Assembly (NCBI RefSeq): GCF_913776365.1
Contig: NZ_CAJYMO010000272.1
Span: 1-64,000 of the forward strand
Length of the DNA: 64,000 nucleotides
Source: an uncultured Chryseobacterium sp.
Lineage (GTDB): Bacteria; Bacteroidota; Bacteroidia; Flavobacteriales; Weeksellaceae
Direction: 5' to 3'
Below, piece by piece: positions 35,194-44,486 of this stretch (positions are counted from its first letter, which is position 1; every line of letters starts with the position of its first letter). Made by a program: the position numbers and the translations under genes. Under the pieces are notes generated by a model, which was not told the DNA's origin, searched no databases, and worked only from the letters and a program-made list of their open reading frames with translations.

Positions 35194-36489
35194 TTATTCT
35201 TCCAGATTATATTGTTTTATTTTTCTGTATAAGGTCCGCTGCGAAATCCCCAGCTCATCTGCTGCCTTGTTTCTCCTGCCCTTATGTTTCTCCAGCGCTT
35301 TGATGATCAGATCCTTTTCATTGTTCTGTAGTGAAAGGGATTCCGGCCTGTGTTCTTCCACCTCAATGTCCTCAATATCCTCATAGCTGTCATCGGATCC
35401 TGAAATAATGGTGGGGTTCTGGATTACAGGATGATCACTTGCGGCCTTGTTTTCAAAATACAACAGGGAGCTGGGCGCAACATTCTGCTGGGCTTCAGGC
35501 GTATAGATCCTGTTGATCAGGTTTTTCTCCTGATTGCTGAGGTCTGCATTCCCCCGGTTCTTAATCAGTTCCGAAGTTAGGGATTTTAAATCATTGATAT
35601 CGTTCCTCATATCAAAAAGGATTTTGTACATGATTTCCCTTTCGTTTCCGAAATCGCTTTGTTTAGGGGAATTGGGGGTATTGACGACCATCGGAAGATG
35701 GCTTTCCATCGGGATATATTCTGCCAGCTTGTCTACGGTAACGTGCCTGTTTCTTTCAACAACGGTCATCTGCTCCACAAGATTTCTCAGCTGGCGGACA
35801 TTTCCGGGAAAGGTATAATTTTCAACATAATGAACGGCGCCCGGCTCCAGTTCCAGCTCAGGCATCCGGTATTTTTCGGCAAAGTCAATGGCAAATTTCC
35901 TGAATAAGAGATGAATATCGCCTTTTCTTTCCCTCAGAGGCGGCATATCGATCTGTACGGTATTGAGACGGTAATACAGGTCTTCCCGGAAGCGGCCGTC
36001 CTGGATGGCCTTCATCATATTGACGTTGGTAGCAGCCACGATTCTCACATTGGTTTTCTGGACCTGGGACGACCCTACTTTCATGAATTCGCCGCTTTCC
36101 AGCACCCGCAGCAGGCGGACCTGCGTCTGTAAAGGCAGCTCTCCTACCTCATCCAGGAAAATAGTACCGCCGTCAGCTACTTCAAAGTAGCCTTTCCGGG
36201 TGGCTGTTGCCCCGGTGAACGCCCCTTTTTCATGTCCGAACAATTCGGAATCGATGGTTCCTTCCGGAATCGCTCCGCAGTTGACCACAATATAAGGCTG
36301 ATGTTTTCTTTTGGATTCCGAATGGATGATTTTCGGAATAAATTCTTTCCCGACCCCACTCTCTCCGATTACCAGTACGGAAATGTCTGTGGGTGCTACC
36401 TGGATGGATTTTTCCAGCGCCCGGTTAAGTGCCGGAAAATTCCCGATGATTCCGAAACGGTTTTTTATATTCTGTAAGTCGTTGCTCAT
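35194..36489 (-). CDS. Sigma-54 activator without receiver domain
   Basis: 431 residues. It starts directly with the AAA+ domain (about 10-250): Walker A VIGESGVGKE, the sigma-54 contact loop GAFTGA intact, Walker B GGTIFLDEVGEL, and the second region of homology NFPGNVRQLRNL-type (FPGNVRQLRNLVEQM). A Ser/Asn-rich linker leads to a Fis-type helix-turn-helix (KAADELGISQRTLYRKIKQY) at the end. No response-regulator, PAS or GAF domain, so activity must be controlled by level or by a partner. Flavobacteria keep this gene between miaB and lptE. Target genes unknown. Confidence 0.93.
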   Translation of the reverse strand: MSNDLQNIKNRFGIIGNFPALNRALEKSIQVAPTDISVLVIGESGVGKEFIPKIIHSESKRKHQPYIVVNCGAIPEGTIDSELFGHEKGAFTGATATRKGYFEVADGGTIFLDEVGELPLQTQVRLLRVLESGEFMKVGSSQVQKTNVRIVAATNVNMMKAIQDGRFREDLYYRLNTVQIDMPPLRERKGDIHLLFRKFAIDFAEKYRMPELELEPGAVHYVENYTFPGNVRQLRNLVEQMTVVERNRHVTVDKLAEYIPMESHLPMVVNTPNSPKQSDFGNEREIMYKILFDMRNDINDLKSLTSELIKNRGNADLSNQEKNLINRIYTPEAQQNVAPSSLLYFENKAASDHPVIQNPTIISGSDDSYEDIEDIEVEEHRPESLSLQNNEKDLIIKALEKHKGRRNKAADELGISQRTLYRKIKQYNLEE

Positions 36490-36564
36490 AAGTAAAGTTT
36501 TAGATTATTTTTTAGCAGTTTCCTGCTGTCCGATTAATTTTTAAATAATTTCCTGTCTTAATAA

Positions 36565-36981
36565 TTAACCTATCGTGCTTAAATAATCTTTGTTTCTGAC
36601 TTTTGAAACTTTTGTTTTAAAATATAAATTCCGGGCAAATCGCTGCTCCCTGCTTTTTCTCTCGAAGTTTTTGAGAATGAGCGCATGTTCTGTACCAGCA
36701 GGAAGAAATGCTTCTGCTTTGTTTTTGTAAATGCAACCCTGTTTTTTGGCTGACAATATATTGGCGGCAGAATCTGCTTTTTCTGTATATCCGCATGAAG
36801 ACCTGTTGCTGGTTTCGGCAGAAGTCTGTGATTCAATCCCCGATTCCAGAATCTGACTGCAGAACTGATACAATACCCTGCACCTTTCCTGATGCAGAAC
36901 TTCTTTACCAGTCTGCGCGGAAATATTGCTGTATATGATCACCAGCAAGACTCCAAAACAGTATTTCTGAAATTTTTCCAT
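36565..36981 (-). CDS. Hypothetical secreted protein (138 aa)
   Basis: N-terminal signal peptide (KYCFGVLLVIIYSNISA, cut before QTGK). Mature part is Ser/Lys/Glu-rich with four cysteines in the first two thirds (ERCRVLYQFC, SSCGYTEK, KQGCIYKN) and a basic end. I recognise no family. It lies 75 nt upstream of the sigma-54 activator gene on the same strand. Coding status rests mainly on the signal peptide. Confidence 0.4.
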   Translation of the reverse strand: MEKFQKYCFGVLLVIIYSNISAQTGKEVLHQERCRVLYQFCSQILESGIESQTSAETSNRSSCGYTEKADSAANILSAKKQGCIYKNKAEAFLPAGTEHALILKNFERKSREQRFARNLYFKTKVSKVRNKDYLSTIG

Positions 36982-37165
36982 TATTAATTATATCTGTTAA
37001 CTCATTTTTCCTCCTGTACTGTAATTGACTGAGGCAATATCAGCAGAAAGACCAAAGCTTTTTGTATCTCAGGGTCTCAAATTCCCAATCTAAGTCTCTG
37101 ACATTATCATGATAAGCCCAATGATAACAATACATTTTTTCCTGCTTTACCGGAACCAGACTTTT

Positions 37166-37318
37166 TCACTGAGCTTTTCGGAGATAAACCATTCTTCCCG
37201 TTTCATAACAGGCAAGCACAATGGTCCGCTTAAAGGCAGCAACAAATTTACCCCGGGTATCTTCGGGCAATGCGGAACTATTTTTTACAAGCGGTTCAGT
37301 CATTGGTCTTTCCGGCAT
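37166..37318 (-). CDS. Possible 50-residue ORF directly after miaB
   Basis: ATG two bases after the miaB stop; reads MPERPMTEPLVKNSS, then GKFVAAFKRTIVLACYETGR, ending LRKAQ. Too short for the ORF track. The position suggests translational coupling to miaB, and the middle looks like protein, but I recognise nothing. The rest of the gap (36982-37165) holds nothing I can identify. Confidence 0.3.
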   Translation of the reverse strand: MPERPMTEPLVKNSSALPEDTRGKFVAAFKRTIVLACYETGRMVYLRKAQ

Positions 37319-37320
37319 AT

Positions 37321-38811
37321 TTATTTTGAAACCGTTTCCCCTAAAAGTGTGCCCTGGGTATTGTCAAAGACAAAAACATCCACAAGGTCACCGATCTTCT
37401 GTCCTTCCAGCACATCAAATACACAGACAGCGTTCTGTGAATTCCTGCCTTTCCACTGGTTTTTATTTTTTTTGGAAACGCCCTCAATAAGTACTTTATG
37501 GGTCTTCCCTACATAGGATTTCATCCGGTTTCTTGAGAGTTCCCCCTGTAAGGCAATAACTTCCGCAAGACGCCGCTGCTTTACATCAGCCGGAATATTG
37601 TCTTCCATCTTTTTATGAGCCGGTGTCCCCGGCCTCTCCGAATAGGCAAACATATATCCATAATCATATTCTACTTCTTTCATCAGGCTTAAAGTGTCCT
37701 GATGATCCTGTTCGGTTTCATTACAGAACCCGACGATCATATCCTGGGAGAAAGCAATATCCGGAACAATTTCCTTGGCTTTCCGGATCAGATCGAGGTA
37801 TTCTTCACGGGTATGCTGCCTGTTCATGGCTTCCAGCATGGCATTGCTTCCGCTTTGTACCGGAAGGTGGACGTATTTGCAGATATTTTCGTGCTTTGCA
37901 ATCATCCTGAACACATCCAGGCTCATGTCCTGCGGATTGGAGGTGGAAAACCGGATTCGCATTTCAGGAACGGCTTTCGCTACCAGGTCGAGCAGCTGGG
38001 CAAAATTCACAGCGGTTGCTTTCTGCATTTCAGAAGCTTTGGCAAAATCTTTCTTGGGACCTCCGCCGTACCAGAGATAAGAGTCTACATTCTGGCCCAG
38101 CAGGGTAATCTCTTTGTATCCGCTGTCGCGCAGGTCTTTACATTCCTGCAGAATGGAATGCGGATCCCGGCTTCTTTCCCTTCCTCTTGTAAACGGAACC
38201 ACACAGAAAGTACACATATTATCGCAGCCCCTGGTAATCGTTACGTAGGCAGTTACCCCGTTTCCGCCCAGACGTACCGGGTTGATATCGGCATAGGTTT
38301 CCTCTTTTGAAAGGATCACATTAATAGCATCCCTTCCGTCTTCGGTTTCTTTTAAAAGATTGGGCAAATCCCTGTAAGCATCAGGACCCACTACAAGATC
38401 CACCAGCTGCTCTTCTTCCAGGAATTTCGTCTTCAGCCTTTCCGCCATACAGCCAAGAACCCCTACCGTCATGTTCGGTTTTTCTTTTTTCAGGTTTTTA
38501 AACTGGGAAAGACGCATCCGGACGGTCTGTTCGGCTTTCTCACGGATGGAACAGGTATTCAGGAGAATTAAATCGGCCTCTTCCACTTTCAGGGTGGTAT
38601 TATATCCCTGTTCATTAAGAATGGAAGCGACGATCTCAGAATCTGAAAAATTCATCTGGCAGCCGTAGCTTTCCAGGAAAAGTTTTTTGGAATTCCCGTC
38701 TCTTTCTGCAACTGCAAAAGCTTCGCCCTGCTTTGTTTCGTCTATATATTTTTCCTGCACTTCGATAGATTTAAGGTTCAATGTTTGAGGCCCAAAGCGT
38801 ACGCTCTGCAT
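37321..38811 (-). CDS. miaB: tRNA-2-methylthio-N6-dimethylallyladenosine synthase
   Basis: 496 residues. Methylthiotransferase: N-terminal UPF0004 domain (ESYGCQMNFSDSE near 48, LNTCSIREKAEQ near 82, GVLGCMAERLK near 115) with three cluster cysteines; radical SAM domain with CDNMCTFCVVPF near 190-205; C-terminal TRAM domain. It adds the 2-methylthio group to i6A37 in tRNAs reading UNN codons. A 40-residue N-terminal lead precedes the core; M1 is the only ATG before it. MiaE, which hydroxylates the product, is at 60.8 kb. Confidence 0.96.
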   Translation of the reverse strand: MQSVRFGPQTLNLKSIEVQEKYIDETKQGEAFAVAERDGNSKKLFLESYGCQMNFSDSEIVASILNEQGYNTTLKVEEADLILLNTCSIREKAEQTVRMRLSQFKNLKKEKPNMTVGVLGCMAERLKTKFLEEEQLVDLVVGPDAYRDLPNLLKETEDGRDAINVILSKEETYADINPVRLGGNGVTAYVTITRGCDNMCTFCVVPFTRGRERSRDPHSILQECKDLRDSGYKEITLLGQNVDSYLWYGGGPKKDFAKASEMQKATAVNFAQLLDLVAKAVPEMRIRFSTSNPQDMSLDVFRMIAKHENICKYVHLPVQSGSNAMLEAMNRQHTREEYLDLIRKAKEIVPDIAFSQDMIVGFCNETEQDHQDTLSLMKEVEYDYGYMFAYSERPGTPAHKKMEDNIPADVKQRRLAEVIALQGELSRNRMKSYVGKTHKVLIEGVSKKNKNQWKGRNSQNAVCVFDVLEGQKIGDLVDVFVFDNTQGTLLGETVSK

Positions 38812-38844
38812 TCTGAACCCAACACGTTGAACAGATTAAGTCTG

Positions 38845-38852
38845 CAAAGATA
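38845..38852 (-). promoter_or_regulatory. -7 box of miaB
   Basis: Minus-strand TATCTTTG (TAnnTTTG), 33 nt upstream of the miaB ATG; no -33 TTG at normal spacing. Confidence 0.5.
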
Positions 38853-38881
38853 CAAAATATTGTGACAGAATGGCAGGAGAA

Positions 38882-39634
38882 TTATTTTGGTGCGGAAAAG
38901 CTCAGCGGAAGCCTGAACCGGTAATCCACAGGCTCCCCGTGAATTCTGGCCGGGCTCCATTTCTTTCTGAGGCTTTTTATCCCTTCAAGAACCCTTTCAT
39001 CAAACTCTGCATTACCCGAAGATTCCTCCATAGCCAGCTGATCTATTTTTCCTTCTTTATTAACCACAAAAACCACCACCAGCCTGAAAGGCTGATTCCA
39101 TTCAAATCCTCTCAGATCCACATGCCTGACCACCTCGTTCCGGAAATTATTAATTCCTCCCGGCAACCCTTCCTTTTTGCCAAAGACCGTTTCTTCTATA
39201 AAATTCTGCGGCAGGTAGCCTTCCTTATAGCCATCGAACAATGCATCCGGGAAAATGATAAATCTGGTTACTGCCGGCTTTTTAATCCCATCAAAAACAG
39301 CAGGTTTCCATTGATCCATATGCTTCAGGACTTCAAGGCTCAGGTCAAAAGCACATTTATTTTTCGTTATCAGCTCATTATTCAATTCATCCTTTACGTA
39401 TTTTACCGTGGCATCTTCATACACCACCAGCTTAAGGGTAAAAAATTCTTTCTTATTATCGCAGGGCTTTAACGATTTGTCTGTAACAATCTGATGAAAG
39501 TCTTTATAAAACTGCACATCGCCGCCTTCATAGGAATTCTGGCCCTTAGGATATCGGTCCATTATCTGTTGTGCGGAAATTTGCCATGAGAGAAGTATGT
39601 TCATGATGAACAGGACACGCTTAATGGTAATCAT
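38882..39634 (-). CDS. Secreted protein with TonB-like C-terminal domain
   Basis: 250 residues. Signal peptide (MITIKRVLFIMNILLSWQISA). The C-terminal 80 residues have the TonB_C pattern: FRLVVVFVVNKEGKIDQLAM, then SSGNAEFDERVLEGIKSLRKKWSPA, then RLPLSF. Flavobacteria hold many such envelope proteins lacking a membrane anchor and a Pro-rich linker; they are not proven energy transducers. An earlier half-copy of the pattern may exist at 60-130 (LKLVVYEDATVKYV, LEVLKHMDQWKPAVFDG), suggesting a tandem domain. 66 nt upstream of miaB; likely separate. Confidence 0.7.
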   Translation of the reverse strand: MITIKRVLFIMNILLSWQISAQQIMDRYPKGQNSYEGGDVQFYKDFHQIVTDKSLKPCDNKKEFFTLKLVVYEDATVKYVKDELNNELITKNKCAFDLSLEVLKHMDQWKPAVFDGIKKPAVTRFIIFPDALFDGYKEGYLPQNFIEETVFGKKEGLPGGINNFRNEVVRHVDLRGFEWNQPFRLVVVFVVNKEGKIDQLAMEESSGNAEFDERVLEGIKSLRKKWSPARIHGEPVDYRFRLPLSFSAPK

Positions 39635-39746
39635 AGGTATTAGAAATTAAATTAATTTTTATAACAAATCCGGAATTTCTTATATGGTTTATGCACCTTC
39701 CGTTTCTATTGATCATTTGCAGGCATAAAAATACGATAAAAATTAA

Positions 39747-39770
39747 AAACTCCGCACTATGGCGGAGTTT
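39747..39770 (-). terminator. Terminator of the MFS gene
   Basis: Perfect 9-bp arms AAACTCCGC and GCGGAGTTT with a 6-nt loop, followed on the minus strand by TTTTTAATTTTT. Ends the poxB-MFS operon. Confidence 0.85.
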
Positions 39771-39776
39771 GTTGTT

Positions 39777-41021
39777 TTAATGAGCAGCCTGTATTGCGGT
39801 TTGCTGATTTCTGCTTCCTGTTTCCTTCAGCAACAGCGAAATCAGGATGGCCAGTACAATTCCCGTAATCCAGAACAGGACCGAATGCTGGAAATGTTCC
39901 GTGCCGGGTACCGTGCCGAGACTTTTCCCGAACCATCTGCTGAAAACCGGACTCAGCAACGTTGTAACGCCGAAAGTAATAAAATTGATGGCTCCGGTAG
40001 CACTTCCCTTCACGAAATCCGGATTGGCTTCCTTGATTACGGAATAAGGGATCATAGCCGCTCCCGAACCCAGTCCCAAAATAAACATGCTTATCCTCGC
40101 AGGATAAAGTTCCGGAAGATAGATCAATTGCAGAAGACTGAGGATCATGATTACCGCTCCTGCTGCAAGAACAGGTTTCCGCCTGCCGATCTTATCCGTA
40201 ATAAAACCCAGTAACGGACACCCGAAAACCCATCCGAACGCCACCATGGCACTGGTTACAGCCGCCTCATGAAAAGCAAACTGCCGGTCTTTCTCAAAAA
40301 AGGCAACAGCCCAGGTCATGGCAAAAATGGTAGTCGGGGCAAAGAGCAGCCCGGAAATAATCCCGCATAGCCAGGACTGCGGATTCCTGAACACAATTTT
40401 ATACGGTTCAAGATACCCGACAGGCTTTTCTTCCGGGGATCCTTCTTCGTTCTTTTCCTTCGGAATTACGAAAAAGAGGCAGAATGCCGTAATAACGGTT
40501 GCTATTCCGGACCATAGCCAGAAGGTATTGATATTTACTCCTTCTTCCACCCATGGCCCGACAACGAATTGCCCTGCGGTACCGCCCAGCATCCCGATGC
40601 ATTGGGTCGCCCCGATAGCTGTTGCCAGGGATTTGGAAGAAAAACCTTTGCTGGCGAGATACACACATCCCGGGAAGGCAAAAGCACATCCTGCACCCTG
40701 CAGCAATCTTCCGGTAATCCCTGCTACCTGGCTTGAAGCCAAAAACAGAAGACATCCGACGCCCAAAATTAAGGTACCGATAAAAAGGGATTTTTTACTT
40801 CCGAATTTATCCAGCGCAATCCCCGCAATAAGGCTGCAGGTAGAATAGGTATAATAATAGGTCCCGACCATGCTGATGAGCTTCAGCTCTGTGGTATTGA
40901 AATTATCAACCAGTTGCGGAATCATGACTGCCGGAGCCGATCTGATGACATAATCCAGAAAATAGAATACAAGGCCGAAAACCCATGCGACGATATATAA
41001 CCTCTTTAATGATGCACTCAT
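39777..41021 (-). CDS. MFS transporter
   Basis: 414 residues, twelve hydrophobic segments. The motif-A type loop DKFGSKKSLFIG follows helix 2 and the second half repeats it (FITDKIGRRKPV). The layout resembles the anion/cation or nitrate/oxalate/formate groups; substrate unknown. Its ATG overlaps the poxB stop by 1 nt (TAATG), so the two are translated together, which suggests the transporter moves a substrate or product of the oxidase such as pyruvate or acetate. That link is inference. Confidence 0.88.
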   Translation of the reverse strand: MSASLKRLYIVAWVFGLVFYFLDYVIRSAPAVMIPQLVDNFNTTELKLISMVGTYYYTYSTCSLIAGIALDKFGSKKSLFIGTLILGVGCLLFLASSQVAGITGRLLQGAGCAFAFPGCVYLASKGFSSKSLATAIGATQCIGMLGGTAGQFVVGPWVEEGVNINTFWLWSGIATVITAFCLFFVIPKEKNEEGSPEEKPVGYLEPYKIVFRNPQSWLCGIISGLLFAPTTIFAMTWAVAFFEKDRQFAFHEAAVTSAMVAFGWVFGCPLLGFITDKIGRRKPVLAAGAVIMILSLLQLIYLPELYPARISMFILGLGSGAAMIPYSVIKEANPDFVKGSATGAINFITFGVTTLLSPVFSRWFGKSLGTVPGTEHFQHSVLFWITGIVLAILISLLLKETGSRNQQTAIQAAH

Positions 41022-42754
41022 TACAACAGGTCTTTAACATGTTTATAATTGCTTTTCACGGTATCCAGCACTTCTTCCATTTTACCGCCCAGCATCAGTT
41101 GTGTCATAGCCTTGGTCATCCCAAGCACCTGGTTGGCTTCTATCTTAGGCGGTAATGCCAGTGCATTCGGATTGGTGAAAACATTCAGAAGAAAAGGACC
41201 GTCATATTCCAGGCATTCCTTTATGGCAGCCTCCACTTCATCCGGACGGTGTACATTCTTACCGGGGTATCCCATAACCTGGGCAAGCATGGCAAAATCC
41301 GGGTTTACCATATCCGTTTCGTTGTCCGGCATTCCGGCGACTTCCATTTCAAGCTTTACCATTCCAAGGGAGCGGTTGTTGAAGACAATAAGCTTTACCG
41401 GAAGCTTATATTGGAAAATGGTAGCCATATCTCCCAGCAGCATAGACAACCCGCCATCGCCGCATAAAGCAATAACCTGCTTGTCCTTATGGGCCAGAGC
41501 GGCTCCTATAGCCATCGGCATGGCATTGGCCATGGAACCGTGATTGAAAGACCCCAGCATTTTACGTTGCCCGGTTCCTGTGATATAACGTGCTCCCCAG
41601 ACGCAGCACATGCCGGTATCTACCGTAAAGATAGCATCATGCTTCGCCAGCTTATCCAAAGTGTGGGTAACAAATTCCGGTTGTATGGCATTTTCAGATC
41701 CCGGATCTTTAACATAGATCATCTGGTCTTCTTTTACTTTTTCATAAAATTCAAGCTGCTGGCTAAGAAAATTAACATCCGTCTTTTCTTTCAGGAGCGG
41801 CATCAGAGCCCTTATGGTTTCTTTTACATCCCCGGTAAGCCCCAGGTCGAGCTTTGCCCTTCTACCCAGTCTTTCCGCGCTTTCGTCCACCTGTACTATT
41901 TTATTTTTAACCGGCATGAATTTCTGGTAAGGAAAATCTGTTCCCAAAAGGACCAGCAGATCTGCTTCGTGCATGGCATGATAAGCGGATGGGAGCCCCA
42001 AAAGCCCCGTTAGCCCCACTTCATTGGGGTTGTTTGCCTGAATGGCCATTTTCCCGCGGAAGGAATACCCTACCGGTGCTTTCAGGTGTTTAGACAGTTC
42101 TATCACCTCTGCATTGGCATGCTGGGCGCCGATACCGCAATACAGGGTAACTTTTTTATGTTCATTGATCAGGTCGGCAAGCTGCTGAAGCTCTTCATCC
42201 GAAGGACGGATGACCGGGTTCGTATGGAAAACTTTATTGGCCGTTACCGCTTCTTCTGCCTCCAGTTCCGAAACATCTCCCGGAAGCCCGATCACCGACA
42301 CTCCTTTTTTGGAAATGGCATGCTGGATAGCCGTCTGCATTATCCGCTGCACCTGTTCCGGCCGGGTAATCATCTGGTTATAATGGCTGCAGTCATCAAA
42401 CAGCTTTATGGTATTCGTCTCCTGGAAATAATCGGTTCCCATTTCTTCGCTGGGAATGGTAGAGGCAATAACCAGCATCGGCAAATGAGAACGGTGCGCC
42501 TCGTATACGCCGTTAATGAGATGGATATGCCCTGGTCCGCAGCTTCCCGCACATACGGCAAAACCGTCCAGTTCCGCTTCAGCGGCAGCGGCAAAGGCAC
42601 CTACCTCTTCATGCCTTACATGGATCCACTCGATGCTGCTTTTCCTAACCGCCATATTCAGATGGTTCAAACTGTCTCCGGTTACTGCATAAATCCTTTT
42701 CACGTTTGCATTTTCGAGCATTTCCACAATCTGCTCGGCTATATTCTTTGCCAT
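41021..42754 (-). CDS. poxB: Thiamine-diphosphate pyruvate oxidase / pyruvate dehydrogenase (quinone)
   Basis: 577 residues. Three-domain ThDP enzyme: N-terminal Pyr domain with catalytic Glu in VRHEEVGAFAAAAEAEL near 46-62 and AVCAGSCGPGHIHLI; middle FAD domain; C-terminal PP domain with ALCGDGGLSMLLGDMAT and FNNRSLGMVKLEM for Mg-ThDP. Closest by eye to Escherichia coli PoxB, which converts pyruvate to acetate and CO2 while passing electrons to quinone. The C-terminus is helical and could bind membrane. First gene of a two-gene operon with the MFS transporter. Confidence 0.9.
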   Translation of the reverse strand: MAKNIAEQIVEMLENANVKRIYAVTGDSLNHLNMAVRKSSIEWIHVRHEEVGAFAAAAEAELDGFAVCAGSCGPGHIHLINGVYEAHRSHLPMLVIASTIPSEEMGTDYFQETNTIKLFDDCSHYNQMITRPEQVQRIMQTAIQHAISKKGVSVIGLPGDVSELEAEEAVTANKVFHTNPVIRPSDEELQQLADLINEHKKVTLYCGIGAQHANAEVIELSKHLKAPVGYSFRGKMAIQANNPNEVGLTGLLGLPSAYHAMHEADLLVLLGTDFPYQKFMPVKNKIVQVDESAERLGRRAKLDLGLTGDVKETIRALMPLLKEKTDVNFLSQQLEFYEKVKEDQMIYVKDPGSENAIQPEFVTHTLDKLAKHDAIFTVDTGMCCVWGARYITGTGQRKMLGSFNHGSMANAMPMAIGAALAHKDKQVIALCGDGGLSMLLGDMATIFQYKLPVKLIVFNNRSLGMVKLEMEVAGMPDNETDMVNPDFAMLAQVMGYPGKNVHRPDEVEAAIKECLEYDGPFLLNVFTNPNALALPPKIEANQVLGMTKAMTQLMLGGKMEEVLDTVKSNYKHVKDLL

Positions 42755-43130
42755 AATTAATATTTTTTGATAAAGTGAGAAATTAGATTCTAATCCCTAA
42801 GGAGTAAAGAGATAAGCGTGGAAAGATTATGCCATTATGGTATTTTGGAGCGGCAAATTGCCTTAAAATATTGAGAGGGACAGAGCCAATGGCGAATAGT
42901 CAACTTCCTTAGCTTGCCGATTATACAGACTTGGACTCTGCTACGGTATTTAAAAAGTATGTTCGATGAATTTTAAACCGGTTTTAAAAATGTAATCGGC
43001 TTCTATAATCAGTAAAAGCAAATGGTCAATTCCCTACACCTGCCAATCGGTAAACTTTAAAAAATCACCATTGACCTGCGGAGCAAATTGACCATTCGTA
43101 ACCTGTAAAACAGGCGGATCATAAGTCTTT
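42755..43130. other. poxB-lysA intergenic region with inverted repeats
   Basis: 376 bp with no coding frame. The half near lysA carries a perfect 11-bp inverted repeat (AATGGTCAATT at 43021-43031 and AATTGACCATT at 43086-43096) and a third partial copy ACCATTGACC at 43067-43076. A small hairpin CCTGT-AAA-ACAGG sits at 43102-43114 close to the lysA stop. The poxB-proximal half shows nothing clear. Confidence 0.5.
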
Positions 43131-44330
43131 TTACAAAATCTCGATCTGGTTTCTCAGCAGATCTTCAAATTCATCCCTTTTCCTGATCAGATGAGGTTTC
43201 CCATCGAGAAAGAGCACTTCAGCCGGCTTCAACCGGGAATTGAAGTTGGAACTCATCTCAAAACCATAAGCTCCGGCATTACGGAACACCAGGATATCGC
43301 CCTCCCTTACTTCATTCAGCTTCCTGTCCCAGGCAAAAGTGTCGGTTTCACAGATATTCCCTACAACGGTATAGATCCTTTCCGCTCCTTTCGGATTGGA
43401 TAAGTTTTCAATGGCGTGATAGGAATCGTAGAACATCGGCCGGATCAGATGGTTGAAACCTGAATTTACCCCTACGAAAACCGTAGCCGTGGTCTGCTTG
43501 ATCACATTGGCTTTTACCAGCAGGTTACCGCTTTTTCCTACCAGGAACTTTCCGGGCTCGAACCACAACTCGAATTTTTTTCCGGTTGATTTTGAAAATT
43601 CGGAGATAACCTTTTCCACTTTTTTCCCAAGGGTTTTCACATCAGTTTCCTCCTCACTGTCCTGGTAAGGAATCTTGAATCCGCTGCCCATATCCAGGTA
43701 TTTCAGGTTAGGGAAATGCTCGGAAAGCTCCAGCATGATTTCCAGGGCCTGCAGGAACACATCCGGATCCTTGATTTCGCTTCCGGTATGCATGTGGAGG
43801 CCTTCCACATTCAGGTTGGTACTTTTCATCACCCTTTCGATATGACGCACCTGGTGGATGGAAATCCCGAATTTACTGTCGATATGACCTGTAGAGATTT
43901 TATAATTCCCGCCTGCAAAGATATGCGGATTGATCCTTACCAGAATCGGATAGCTGTTCCCGTATTTGTTCCCGAACTGCTCCAGAATGGAGATGTTATC
44001 GATATTGATATGTACTCCGTATTTCATGGCTTCCTCAATCTCAGCCAGGTCTACACAGTTGGGTGTAAATAATATTTTCTCTTTGGTAAAACCTGCTTTA
44101 AGCCCCAGTTTTACCTCATTGATGGACACGCAGTCCAGCGAGGCACCCAGGTTTTTCACATATTTCAGGATGTTGATATTGGTAAGTGCCTTGGCAGCGT
44201 AAAAAAACTTGGTATGTTTCAAAAAAGAAGAAGTAAGTTTCTCATACTGGGATTTAATAGACTCTGCATCATACACGTATACCGGTGTGCCGAATTCATT
44301 GGCAATCTGTAACAAATCTTGTGAGTTCAT
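43131..44330 (-). CDS. lysA: Diaminopimelate decarboxylase
   Basis: 399 residues. PLP enzyme of fold type III: Lys in FFYAAKALTNINIL near 46 binds PLP, GLHMHTGSEI near 175 and MGSGFKIPY near 213 bind phosphate, EPGKFLVGKSG near 265 and CETDTFAWD near 330 bind substrate and donate the catalytic Cys. It makes lysine from meso-DAP. EPGK instead of the usual EPGR is a mild variation. Monocistronic with TACATTTG box upstream. Confidence 0.95.
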   Translation of the reverse strand: MNSQDLLQIANEFGTPVYVYDAESIKSQYEKLTSSFLKHTKFFYAAKALTNINILKYVKNLGASLDCVSINEVKLGLKAGFTKEKILFTPNCVDLAEIEEAMKYGVHINIDNISILEQFGNKYGNSYPILVRINPHIFAGGNYKISTGHIDSKFGISIHQVRHIERVMKSTNLNVEGLHMHTGSEIKDPDVFLQALEIMLELSEHFPNLKYLDMGSGFKIPYQDSEEETDVKTLGKKVEKVISEFSKSTGKKFELWFEPGKFLVGKSGNLLVKANVIKQTTATVFVGVNSGFNHLIRPMFYDSYHAIENLSNPKGAERIYTVVGNICETDTFAWDRKLNEVREGDILVFRNAGAYGFEMSSNFNSRLKPAEVLFLDGKPHLIRKRDEFEDLLRNQIEIL

Positions 44331-44370
44331 AAGTAAATAATTAAACTTTTTCTTTTTGATTAATAAAATA

Positions 44371-44378
44371 CAAATGTA
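44371..44378 (-). promoter_or_regulatory. -7 box of lysA
   Basis: Minus-strand TACATTTG (TAnnTTTG), 40 nt upstream of the lysA ATG. Confidence 0.5.
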
Positions 44379-44486
44379 CTGAGAATTTGTTTACTGTATA
44401 AAATGAAACCCTTAGAATTTTATTCTTATTAAAATCATATTTGCAGAATAAAACACTTAAACAAAAACAGGAAGACAATATTTGTT

